Positions 15,926-23,153 of a stretch of DNA of 25,150 nucleotides are shown here, one piece after another (the stretch's first letter is position 1; every line of letters starts with the position of its first letter). The stretch spans positions 1-25,150 of the forward strand of contig DASTRL010000040.1 in assembly GCA_035761265.1 (NCBI GenBank), read 5' to 3'. The translations under genes and the position numbers were made by a program. Origin of the DNA: CADEED01 sp035761265. Its GTDB lineage: Bacteria; Pseudomonadota; Gammaproteobacteria; Steroidobacterales; Steroidobacteraceae. The notes under the pieces were generated by a model. The model did no database searches. It had not been told where the DNA came from and saw only the letters and a list, made by a program, of their open reading frames with translations.

Positions 15926-17511
15926 ACGACGGCGCGATGCAGCCGTACACGCTGACGCTCGACAAGTTCCTGGAGCATGCCGCCAAGTGGCACCCGCACG
16001 CCGAGATCGTGACGCGGCGCGAGAGCGGCCGAATCGATCGGGTCGGCTATGCGGAGCTGTTGCGGCGCAGCCGCAAGCTGTCGGTGGTGCTCGAGGGCTT
16101 CGGCATCCGCACCGGCGATCGCGTGGCCACGCTCGCGTGGAACACGCAGGCGCACGTCGAAGTGTCGTACGCCGTGATGGGCATGGGCGCGGTGTACTGC
16201 TCGCTCAACGTGCGGCTCACGGGCGCGCACCTGGCGGCCATGGTCGTGAAGTCCGGCGCGCGCATCCTGGTCGCGAGCGCCGACCTGCTGCCGCTGGCGC
16301 AGGAGGTGGCTGCCGGCGCGCCTTGCGTCGAGCGGATCGTCGTCATCGACGGGCCCGCGGAGCTCGCCGCGGGAGCGGCCGCATCGAATGCCACGGCACT
16401 CGAACCGCTGATCGCGCGCACGCGCAGCGAGATGACCTGGGGTGATTTTCCCGAGACCACGCCCTGCGGCCTGTGCTTCACCTCCGGGACGACCGGTTCG
16501 CCGAAAGGCGTCATGTACACGCATCGCTCGAGCTACCTGCACACGCTGCGCGTGCTGCAGGCGGACGTCATGGCCATCAGCGCGCGCGACAGCCTGCTCG
16601 CCGTGGTGCCGATGTTCCACGCCAATGCCTGGGGCATGCCGGTGGTCGCGCCCGCCGTGGGTGCCAAGCTGGTGCTCGCGGGACGACAGACCGACGGCGC
16701 GAGCCTTGCCACGCTGATCCAGGGCGAGGGCGTGACGGTCGGCGTCGGCATCGCCACGGTATGGCTCGGGCTGGTCGAACACATGGACGCGGTGGGCGGC
16801 GAACTGCCGACGCTGGAGCGCATCATCGTGGGCGGCGCGCCGCTGCCGCCGGCGCTGATGGAGCGTATCGAGCAGCGGCTCGGGGTGCAGATCCAGACGA
16901 GCTGGGGCATGACGGAGCTGTCGCCTTCCGGCACGGTGGCTTCGCGCGACGGACCTTCCCACTCGGCGCATCTCTCGGGGCGGCCGGCTGTCGGCGTCGA
17001 CCTGCTGCTGACCGATGCCGAGGGCCGACCGCTGCCGCAGCAGCGCGGCATCGAGGGACATCTGCGCGTGCGCGGCGCGTCGGTCATCGAGCGGTACTTC
17101 GGCGAGGACGAACCCGCCACCGACGCCAATGGCTGGCTGCCTACCGGCGACCTCGCGCGCATCGATGCGGAAGGCAATCTCATCATCACCGGGCGCGCCA
17201 AGGACCTGATCAAGTCCGGCGGAGAGTGGATCAATCCCGCCGAAATCGAGGCCGTGGTCAGCGCGCATCCGCAGGTGTCGCTGGCCGCCGTGATCGGCCG
17301 CCAGCATCTGAAGTGGGGCGAGCGGCCCATCCTGCTGGTGCAGATCCGCGGCACCGAGCCCATCAGCGACGAGGACCTGCTGGCGCCGCTGCGCGGCAAG
17401 GTGGAGCCGTGGTGGATTCCGGACGCCGTCATCCGCGTGCCGAGCATGCACCTGTCGCCGACGGGTAAGATCGACAAGATCCGCCTGAGGCAGGAATATG
17501 GTCAAGCGTAA
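15916..17511 (+). CDS. Acyl-CoA ligase (AMP-forming, fatty acid/medium-chain type)
   Basis: 531-aa adenylate-forming enzyme that would activate a carboxylic acid with ATP and CoA in the cytoplasm. The phosphate-binding loop TSGTTGSPKG is at about residues 189-198; SWGMTELSP binds adenine; PTGDLARID and GRAKDLIKSGGEWINPAEIE are the hinge and C-domain motifs; the catalytic Lys518 lies in SPTGKIDK. The pattern fits the medium/long-chain and methylmercaptopropionate-type ligases rather than aryl or peptide-synthetase domains. Two starts are possible: ATG 15916, with GAGGCG at a normal distance (chosen), and ATG 15922, which forms an ATGA overlap with the esterase stop. The 3' end overlaps the TetR gene by 14 bp. 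It links the esterase product to the dehydrogenase and thiolase downstream. Confidence 0.95.
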   Translation: MPMNDGAMQPYTLTLDKFLEHAAKWHPHAEIVTRRESGRIDRVGYAELLRRSRKLSVVLEGFGIRTGDRVATLAWNTQAHVEVSYAVMGMGAVYCSLNVRLTGAHLAAMVVKSGARILVASADLLPLAQEVAAGAPCVERIVVIDGPAELAAGAAASNATALEPLIARTRSEMTWGDFPETTPCGLCFTSGTTGSPKGVMYTHRSSYLHTLRVLQADVMAISARDSLLAVVPMFHANAWGMPVVAPAVGAKLVLAGRQTDGASLATLIQGEGVTVGVGIATVWLGLVEHMDAVGGELPTLERIIVGGAPLPPALMERIEQRLGVQIQTSWGMTELSPSGTVASRDGPSHSAHLSGRPAVGVDLLLTDAEGRPLPQQRGIEGHLRVRGASVIERYFGEDEPATDANGWLPTGDLARIDAEGNLIITGRAKDLIKSGGEWINPAEIEAVVSAHPQVSLAAVIGRQHLKWGERPILLVQIRGTEPISDEDLLAPLRGKVEPWWIPDAVIRVPSMHLSPTGKIDKIRLRQEYGQA

Positions 17512-18190
17512 ACGCCGTCCGCCCACCAAGGTGCAGCAGCGCGCCGAGAAGATGGAGCAGATCATCGACGCTGCCGAGTACCTGTTCTCCAAACACGGCC
17601 TGTACGGCGTCACGCTCAAGGACGTTGCCAAGCGCGTGAAGGTGCACCACACGCTGCTCAACTACTACTTCGTCGACAAGAAGAAGCTGTTCGACGCGGT
17701 GTGCGCGCGCCGTGCGGTGGTGACGAGCACGCTGCGCATGGACGCGCTGAATGCCTACGACGCGGCCACCGGCGGCAAGCCCACGGTCGAGGGTGCGCTG
17801 CGCGCGTTCCTCGACACCGATCTCGACCTGTACATCCGCGGCGGCGAGGGTTGGCGCAACTACGGCGCGCTCGGCGCGCAGGTGGCCAACACGCCGGAAT
17901 GGGGCGCCGAGATCATGCACGTGCAGTTCGACCCGGTGGTGCTGCGTCTCATCGAACTACTCAAGAAAGCGCTGCCGGACTGCGCCGAGGAAGACATCTT
18001 CTGGGGCTATCACTTCGTGACCGGCGCGCTGATGCTCACGCTGGCGCGTACCGGCCGCATCGACATGCTGTCGGGCGGCAAGTGCAAGTCCGAGGATTTC
18101 GCCGCGGTGAAGCACCGCATGGCCTCGTTCATGGCGGCGGGATTCCTGGCGATCTGCAAGCCCAAGGTCAAGGGCAAGAGCCGGTCGTGA
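17498..18190 (+). CDS. TetR-family regulator inside the operon
   Basis: 230-aa regulator. The N-terminal helix-turn-helix is at about residues 16-62: IIDAAEYLFSKHGLYGVTLK, then VAKRVKVHHTLLNYYFVDKK, the classic TetR pattern. Unusually basic ends flank it (MVKRKRRPPTK at the start, KPKVKGKSRS at the end). The rest is a helical ligand and dimer domain without recognisable specificity. Start ATG 17498 lies within the ligase gene with GAGGCAGGA just upstream. Being part of the operon, it probably represses its own promoter and is relieved by the substrate or a CoA thioester; the palindrome at 10753-10778 is the best candidate site. This link is inferred. Confidence 0.93.
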   Translation: MVKRKRRPPTKVQQRAEKMEQIIDAAEYLFSKHGLYGVTLKDVAKRVKVHHTLLNYYFVDKKKLFDAVCARRAVVTSTLRMDALNAYDAATGGKPTVEGALRAFLDTDLDLYIRGGEGWRNYGALGAQVANTPEWGAEIMHVQFDPVVLRLIELLKKALPDCAEEDIFWGYHFVTGALMLTLARTGRIDMLSGGKCKSEDFAAVKHRMASFMAAGFLAICKPKVKGKSRS

Positions 18191-19074
18191 AGCATTCCCT
18201 CGAAGGCCGCGTGGCCATCGTCACCGGTGCGGGCGGCGGACTCGGCCGCGAGCATGCGCTGTACCTGGCGCGCTGGGGCGCGCGCGTGGTGGTGAACGAT
18301 CTCGCCGCGCCGCATGCGGCGGCGGTCGCCGCGGAAATCAGCGCCGAAGGCGGCATGGCGCTGCCCTTCGCGGGTTCCGTCACCGACGAGGCGGCGGTTG
18401 CCTCCATGATCGGGCGCGCGGTCGCCGAATGGGGCCGCGTCGACATCCTGGTCAACAATGCCGGCATCCTGCGCGACAAGAGTTTCGCGAAGATGAGCCT
18501 CGATGACTTCCGCCTGGTGCTCGAGGTGCACCTGATGGGCGCCGTGATCTGCACCCGGGCGGTCTGGGATCACATGCGTGAGCGGCGTTACGGCCGCATC
18601 GTGATGACGACTTCCTCATCAGGGCTCTACGGCAATTTCGGGCAGTCGAACTACGGCGCGGCGAAGATGGCGCTGGTCGGACTGATGCAGACACTGGCGC
18701 TCGAGGGCGCGAAGTACGACATCCGCGTCAATTGCCTGGCGCCCTCGGCCGCCACGCAGATGACGCAAGGCATCCTCTCGAAAGAAAGCCTCGAGGCGCT
18801 GGATCCGGCGCTGGTGAGTCCCGCGCTGTTGGCGCTGGTGGGCGAACAGGCGCCCACGCGCGCCATCGTCTGTGCCGGCGGCGGGCACTTCTCGCTCGCG
18901 CACGTCACGCTGACCCAGGGCGCGCAGATTGGCGGCGGCGATGATGCCGGCGAGCGCATCATCGAGCGCTGGGCGCAGATCGCCGACCGCACCGGCGAAC
19001 TGGTTCCCGGCTACGGCTTCCAGCAGGCGGAGCGGGAAGTCGCGAGCGCCCTGGCCATCCCGCGCAATTCGTGA
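18187..19074 (+). CDS. SDR similar to the MFE-2 (3R)-hydroxyacyl-CoA dehydrogenase domain
   Basis: 295-aa short-chain dehydrogenase. Motifs: TGAGGGLG (13-20), VVVNDLA after strand 2 (Asp favours NAD), NNAGILRDKSFAKMS, catalytic Ser in TTSSSGLYGNFGQ, and the Tyr/Lys pair in SNYGAAKMAL. The phrases GRVAIVTGAGGGLGREHAL, NNAGILRDKSFAKM and VNCLAP are hallmarks of the dehydrogenase part of peroxisomal multifunctional enzyme 2 (HSD17B4) and bacterial relatives. Those enzymes oxidise (3R)-hydroxyacyl-CoA or steroid side-chain CoA esters. The C-terminal ~70 residues after the SDR core also match that group rather than ordinary 250-aa SDRs. There is no fused hydratase domain. GTG 18187 overlaps the TetR stop as GTGA; the longer upstream frame lies inside tetR. 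It supplies the 3-keto substrate for the next gene. Confidence 0.92.
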   Translation: MKHSLEGRVAIVTGAGGGLGREHALYLARWGARVVVNDLAAPHAAAVAAEISAEGGMALPFAGSVTDEAAVASMIGRAVAEWGRVDILVNNAGILRDKSFAKMSLDDFRLVLEVHLMGAVICTRAVWDHMRERRYGRIVMTTSSSGLYGNFGQSNYGAAKMALVGLMQTLALEGAKYDIRVNCLAPSAATQMTQGILSKESLEALDPALVSPALLALVGEQAPTRAIVCAGGGHFSLAHVTLTQGAQIGGGDDAGERIIERWAQIADRTGELVPGYGFQQAEREVASALAIPRNS

Positions 19075-20249
19075 GCCGCGACGCGCTGATCGTCTCCACG
19101 GCGCGCACGCCGATCGGGCGCGCTTACCGCGGCGCCTTCAATCAGACACCCGCGCCCACGCTCGCCGCGCACGCGCTGTCCGCGGCCGTGCGCCGCGCCG
19201 GCATCGCGCCGCTGGAAGTCGAGGACTGCCTGCTCGGCTGTGCGTTGCCGCAGGGATTCCAGCACACCATCGGCCGCACCGCCGCGCTGCGTGCGGGCTT
19301 TCCGGTGGAGGTGCCCGGCATGACGCTGGACCGGCAATGTTCCTCGGGCCTGGTGTCCATCGCCACCGCGGCCAAACAGATCATCGTCGATCGCATGGAC
19401 GTGGTCGTGGCCGGGGGCGTCGAATCGATCTCGATGGTGCAGACGCCCGCGCTCCGGGTCGAATACGACGAAGCGCTGCTGGATGGGCACGCCGACGTCA
19501 AACTACCCATGATCGATACCGCCGAAATCGTGGCCCGCCGCTACGGCATCGCGCGCGAGCGCTGCGACGAGTATGCACGGCTCTCGCAGCAGCGCACCGC
19601 GGCCGCGCAGGCCGCCGGCCGTTTCGAGGCGGAGCTCGTGCCCTGCGCGGCGCGCATGCGCGTGTTCGACAAGTCAGGCGCCGAGGTCGGCATGCGTGAC
19701 GTGACGCTCGAGCGGGACGAAGGCATGCGCCCGGACACCACGCTCGAGGGTCTCGCGCGGCTCAAGCCCGTGCGCGCGGGCGGCACGGTGACCGCGGGCA
19801 ATGCCAGCCAGCTCTCCGACGGTGCCGCGGCCTGCGTGCTCGTCGAGGCGCGCGTCGCGGAGCGCCGCGGCCTCGCCCCGCTCGGGCGCTACGTCGGCAT
19901 GGCGGTGGCAGGCACGCGGCCCGACGAGATGGGTATCGGGCCGGTGTACGCCGTGCCCAAACTACTGCAGCGCTTCGGGCTCGGCGTGCAGGACATCGGG
20001 CTGTGGGAGCTCAACGAGGCCTGCGCCGTGCAGGTGCTCTACTGCCGGGATCGCCTCGGAATTCCGGACGATCGCCTGAACGTGAACGGCGGGGCGATCT
20101 CGATCGGACATCCGTACGGCATGTCCGGCGCGCGCCTCGTGGGGCACGCACTCATCGAAGGCCGCCGCCGTGGTGTGCGCTACGCGGTGATCACGATGTG
20201 CGTGGGCGGCGGCATGGGTGCCGCGGGATTGTTCGAGGTGATTTCCTGA
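19071..20249 (+). CDS. Thiolase (acetyl-CoA C-acyltransferase)
   Basis: 392-aa thiolase of usual length. It would cleave 3-ketoacyl-CoA with CoA, releasing acetyl-CoA (or propionyl-CoA) and a shortened acyl-CoA. Nucleophile Cys90 in LDRQCSSGL; His347 in GGAISIGHPYGMSGAR; second Cys377 in CVGGGMG; GNASQLSDGAA and WELNEACAVQVLY are also canonical. It is a catabolic-type thiolase by these motifs, and the SCP2 type is excluded because the GHP and CVGGG boxes are standard. GTG 19071 overlaps the dehydrogenase stop as GTGA. It is the last gene of the operon; the next gene has its own ribosome site after 93 bp. No terminator is obvious behind it. Confidence 0.95.
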   Translation: MSRDALIVSTARTPIGRAYRGAFNQTPAPTLAAHALSAAVRRAGIAPLEVEDCLLGCALPQGFQHTIGRTAALRAGFPVEVPGMTLDRQCSSGLVSIATAAKQIIVDRMDVVVAGGVESISMVQTPALRVEYDEALLDGHADVKLPMIDTAEIVARRYGIARERCDEYARLSQQRTAAAQAAGRFEAELVPCAARMRVFDKSGAEVGMRDVTLERDEGMRPDTTLEGLARLKPVRAGGTVTAGNASQLSDGAAACVLVEARVAERRGLAPLGRYVGMAVAGTRPDEMGIGPVYAVPKLLQRFGLGVQDIGLWELNEACAVQVLYCRDRLGIPDDRLNVNGGAISIGHPYGMSGARLVGHALIEGRRRGVRYAVITMCVGGGMGAAGLFEVIS

Positions 20250-20342
20250 ACCGGCCCACGGCCCACGTTCGGGACGATTCGCGCCACGATGTCCAGCGTC
20301 GGCGATTTCGCGTGTAGTCTGTTCGCCCTCTGGAGGTGAACG

Positions 20343-20837
20343 ATGACGACCGACACGCTGATCCAGACACGGCCTCACAACATCGCGCTGCGCGCCATTC
20401 TGCTCGGCGGCTTCACCGCCGGGCTGTTCGATTTCATCTATCCCTCGGTGCGCAAGATCATTGCCGGTGGCTCGTGGATGGAGCCCTGGTGGGGCGTGGC
20501 CTACGGACTGCTCGGTGAGCGCTCGAAGGGTGGTGGCCTGCCGATGGCGCTGCTCGGCGCCTCGCTGCACTTCTTCATCTGCATCTCCGGCGCCGCGCTG
20601 TTGTGGTTGCTGGTGAGTCGCGTGAAGTTCATTCCGCGGCAATGGTTCGTGCTCGGCGTGCTGTACGGAATCGCGGTGCTGATCACGATGAACTACATCG
20701 TGCTGCCGCTGTCGCAGATCGGCCGCTCGATCTACCCGCTCAGCAACATCCACGTATCGGCGTTCTGGCACATCGTGCTGGTCGGGCTACCCACCGCCTT
20801 CTTCGTTTCACGCGGCCTGAAGCAGTCGCAGGCCTGA
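20343..20837 (+). CDS. Small integral membrane protein, unknown function
   Basis: 164-aa protein with four predicted membrane helices (about residues 15-35, 68-92, 100-122, 136-156). I do not recognise a named family; similar four-helix proteins are common in proteobacteria. PWWGVAYGLLGERSKGG between helices 1 and 2 is a distinctive polar loop. ATG 20343 has an excellent ribosome site (GGAGGTGA, 20332-20339), so it is very likely expressed independently of the operon before it. The 93-bp gap ahead contains two similar segments, GATTCGCGC and GATTTCGCG, and no convincing promoter. It converges with the TRIC-like gene, with 2 bp between stops. Confidence 0.8.
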   Translation: MTTDTLIQTRPHNIALRAILLGGFTAGLFDFIYPSVRKIIAGGSWMEPWWGVAYGLLGERSKGGGLPMALLGASLHFFICISGAALLWLLVSRVKFIPRQWFVLGVLYGIAVLITMNYIVLPLSQIGRSIYPLSNIHVSAFWHIVLVGLPTAFFVSRGLKQSQA

Positions 20838-20839
20838 TC

Positions 20840-21508
20840 TCAGGGGTGGGGAGCGGAGTCGTCTTCTTCCCAGACCGGGCCGGTCTGCCAGTTGAAGCGG
20901 ATGGTGAGGACGCGCACGATGAAGAAGGCGCTCACCGTGATCCAGCCGGCGCGCAACGGACCCAGGCCGAGCTGGTCCGAAAGCAGTAGATAGACACCGC
21001 AGGCGGCGAGCAGCGTCACCGAGGCGAACTGCCCCGGCCGCAGCAGCGCCGGCACGTCGCGCACCACCACGTCGCGCAGCAGGCCACCCGCCACGCCGTT
21101 CGACACGCCGACGAACACGACGGCGACCAGCGGCAGGCCGCCATTGCGCGCGAGCTGCATGCCGAACACCGCGAAGGCCGGTGTGCCGAGCGCATCGATG
21201 TAGTCGACGATCTTCTGAACGGTTTCCGGGCCGATCAGGTTTCGCAGGTAGCGGGTGAAGAACGCGGTCGCCACGGTGGCGCCGAAGATCAGCGTGAGAT
21301 AGGCCGGGTCCACCAGGAACACCGGCGTGCGATTCAGGAACAGCGCATCACGCAGCAGGCCACCGCCGATGGCCGCCAGCAGCGAAACGATGAACACGCC
21401 GGTGATGTCGAAGCGCCGGCGGATGGCGACGATGGCGCCGCTCACCGCCCAGGTGAAGGTCGCGACGTAGTCGAACAGTACGGGAACCTGGAAGCCGGAA
21501 TCTGTCAT
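20840..21508 (-). CDS. TRIC-family channel protein (UPF0126/YadS-like)
   Basis: 222-aa inner-membrane protein with about seven helices and the internal repeat of the trimeric intracellular cation channel family. The two GGG-type signatures are GGGLLRDALF in the first half and AGGLLRDVVVRDVP in the second, each at a kinked helix that lines the pore in solved bacterial TRIC structures. ALGTPAFAVFGMQ opens the second repeat. ATG 21508 is chosen because the first helix (VPVLFDYVATFTWAVSGA) follows at once; the frame extends to 21661 without protein character. Bacterial members conduct monovalent cations; the physiological role here is not known. Divergent from the glutathione transferase across 53 bp. 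Confidence 0.92.
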   Translation of the reverse strand: MTDSGFQVPVLFDYVATFTWAVSGAIVAIRRRFDITGVFIVSLLAAIGGGLLRDALFLNRTPVFLVDPAYLTLIFGATVATAFFTRYLRNLIGPETVQKIVDYIDALGTPAFAVFGMQLARNGGLPLVAVVFVGVSNGVAGGLLRDVVVRDVPALLRPGQFASVTLLAACGVYLLLSDQLGLGPLRAGWITVSAFFIVRVLTIRFNWQTGPVWEEDDSAPHP

Positions 21509-21515
21509 GGCGCGC

Positions 21516-21545
21516 GGATTGTCGGCACAATCGAGCCAACAATCC
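21516..21545. promoter_or_regulatory. Inverted repeat in the divergent TRIC/GST gap
   Basis: GGATTGTCGG (21516-21525) and CCAACAATCC (21536-21545) pair at 9 of 10 positions around a 10-base centre. The repeat fills most of the 53 bp between two divergent genes and ends 16 bp before the GST start codon. It may be an operator or shared promoter element; no regulator gene is adjacent. Confidence 0.4.
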
Positions 21546-21561
21546 AACAACAGGGGTATCG

Positions 21562-22212
21562 ATGTACAAGCTCCATGCCTTCGCCCAATCCGGCAATGCC
21601 TACAAGGTCGCCGTGCTGCTGCAGGCGCTGCGCCAGCCCTGGACGCCGGTTCACATGCCATTCGCGGATTTCGTGGGCGGCATACCGCGCTCGGATGCCT
21701 GGCGTCGGGACGTGAACGAGATGGGCGAAATCCCCATCCTCGAGGTCGACGGCCGGAAGCTGACCCAGTCCGCGGCGATCATGCTGTTCCTGGCCGAACG
21801 GCATGGGGCCTACGGCGGGCGAGATGCGGACGAGCGCCAGGAAGTGCTGCGCTGGATGTTCTTCGACAATCACAAGTTCACGAGCTACTTCGCCTCGTGG
21901 CGCTTCAGCAAGGCATTCGCGCCGGTGGCGCCGGATCCTGCGCTCGAGAAGTGGCTGCGCGGGCGCATCGACAATGCCTTCGGCATCGTCGAGCGGCATC
22001 TCGCGAACCGCGAGTACGTCGTCGGCTCGCAGCCGACCATCGCCGACATCTCGATGGGTGGGTACATGTTCTATCCACCGGAGGAGAGCGGCTACGACAT
22101 CGCGAAGCAGTACCCGGCGATCGCGCGCTGGGCGAAGCGGCTCGAACAGTTGCCGGGTTGGAAGCCGCCGTATGAATTGTTGCCGGGCGAACGAATTGCG
22201 CCGCGTTGGTAG
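21562..22212 (+). CDS. Glutathione S-transferase family protein
   Basis: 216-aa cytosolic protein. The thioredoxin-like N-terminal domain holds FAQSGNAYKV, where Ser10 is in the position of the catalytic Ser/Cys of theta/beta-type enzymes. NEMGEIPILEVDG contains the cis-Pro and LTQSAAIMLFL the Gln-Ser that binds the glutamyl part of glutathione. The helical C-terminal domain starts near residue 90 and contains the N-capping motif PTIADISMGGYM. ATG 21562 has AGGGG a few bases upstream. The reaction is unknown: conjugation, dehalogenation, isomerisation or peroxide reduction are all possible. It starts a rightward group of four small accessory genes, perhaps for detoxification. Confidence 0.93.
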   Translation: MYKLHAFAQSGNAYKVAVLLQALRQPWTPVHMPFADFVGGIPRSDAWRRDVNEMGEIPILEVDGRKLTQSAAIMLFLAERHGAYGGRDADERQEVLRWMFFDNHKFTSYFASWRFSKAFAPVAPDPALEKWLRGRIDNAFGIVERHLANREYVVGSQPTIADISMGGYMFYPPEESGYDIAKQYPAIARWAKRLEQLPGWKPPYELLPGERIAPRW

Positions 22213-22221
22213 GGAAACGCC

Positions 22222-22647
22222 ATGAAAAGAACGACATTTTGTGCCCTGCTGTTGGCACTGGGGTGGGCGCTGACGGCATCGGCCGCGGACGCCCCAGACG
22301 ATGACGTCCGGGCGGCCATCGAAACCTATTTCCGCGGCCACGCCACGGGCGACGCCGCGCATTTTCGGCGTGCGTTCCTGCCGACCGCGCATATCGAAGG
22401 GAATCGCGACGGACAGTTCACGTCCTGGACGCTCGACGAATATTGCGCGCTGTTCAAGGGCAAACCGGCGGCCGATGAGGCGAAGCGTGTACGCACCATC
22501 GATCTCATCGACGTCTCGGGAGATGCCGCGCTGGCAAAGGCCACCTTGGACCACGGGGCGACCGTGTTCACCGACTATTTCGTGCTGCTGAAAGTCGACG
22601 GCGCCTGGAAGATCGCCAACAAGGTGTATTTCGGGCGAAAGAAATAG
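22222..22647 (+). CDS. Exported NTF2-like protein (putative lumazine-binding type)
   Basis: 141-aa protein with a signal peptide (residues 1-21, ending TASAA). The mature part is one cone-shaped NTF2-like domain: AAIETYFRGHATGD, FLPTAHIEG, a WTLDEYCALF turn, then VFTDYFVLLKVDGAWKIANK at the end, which is the signature of the putative lumazine-binding/DUF4440-like group. Such proteins bind small ligands in a pocket; despite the family name, lumazine binding is not shown for most. It begins 9 bp after the GST stop with GGGAAA as a weak ribosome site, so the two are probably cotranscribed. Exported forms may be periplasmic binding or stress proteins. Confidence 0.85.
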   Translation: MKRTTFCALLLALGWALTASAADAPDDDVRAAIETYFRGHATGDAAHFRRAFLPTAHIEGNRDGQFTSWTLDEYCALFKGKPAADEAKRVRTIDLIDVSGDAALAKATLDHGATVFTDYFVLLKVDGAWKIANKVYFGRKK

Positions 22648-22693
22648 GAGTCGGCTGTCGAAAACGCGCCCGCCCAAGCGACCAGATACCACC

Positions 22694-23149
22694 ATGGCAC
22701 TCGAAATCGTCGAAAGACCGGCGGCCACCGTCATCGGCATCAACATCCGTACCAGGCCCAGGTCGCCCGAGATCGTGGCGCTGTGGCCGAAATTCGTCGC
22801 GCGAATTGCGGAAATCCACGGGCAGACGGAACCGCCCGTGACCTACGGCGTCATGCGCAGCCAGGCGGATGCGTTGCAGTATATGGCGGGCGTGGCGGTG
22901 CGCGCCGGCGAACGCGCTCCGCCCGGCATGGAAAGCGTCGGTCTGCCCGCCGGGCGGTACGCCGTGTTCTGCTATCCACTGTCGCGGCTCGGCAAAGGAT
23001 TCGGCGAGATCTTCGGGCGCTTGTTGCCGTCCTCGGACTACGCGCAGGCACCCGGGCCACTCTTCGAGAGGTACGGTGCGTCCTTCGATCCGCATGATCC
23101 CCAATCGATCGTCGAGATCTATCTTCCGGTGCGCCACCGCGACGGCTGA
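22694..23149 (+). CDS. GyrI-like effector-binding domain protein
   Basis: 151-aa single-domain protein resembling the ligand-binding half of AraC- and MerR-type regulators (SHV/GyrI-like fold). The hallmarks are the N-terminal MALEIVERPAATVIGINIRT strand, PPVTYGVMRSQ, GVAVRAGERAPPGMESVGLP, GRYAVFCYPLSRLGKGF and the C-terminal EIYLPVR. There is no DNA-binding domain. Stand-alone forms can bind hydrophobic or cationic small molecules, and a few hydrolyse reactive compounds; which applies here is unknown. No clear ribosome site precedes ATG 22694. The downstream MFS gene starts 4 bp after its stop, so the protein may sense or bind the compound that the carrier moves. Confidence 0.85.
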   Translation: MALEIVERPAATVIGINIRTRPRSPEIVALWPKFVARIAEIHGQTEPPVTYGVMRSQADALQYMAGVAVRAGERAPPGMESVGLPAGRYAVFCYPLSRLGKGFGEIFGRLLPSSDYAQAPGPLFERYGASFDPHDPQSIVEIYLPVRHRDG

Positions 23150-23153
23150 TTGA

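Noticed and set aside
20250..20342. Possible terminator or promoter between the thiolase and the membrane protein gene
   Set aside because: I found only two similar 9-base segments and no convincing stem or -35/-10 pair.
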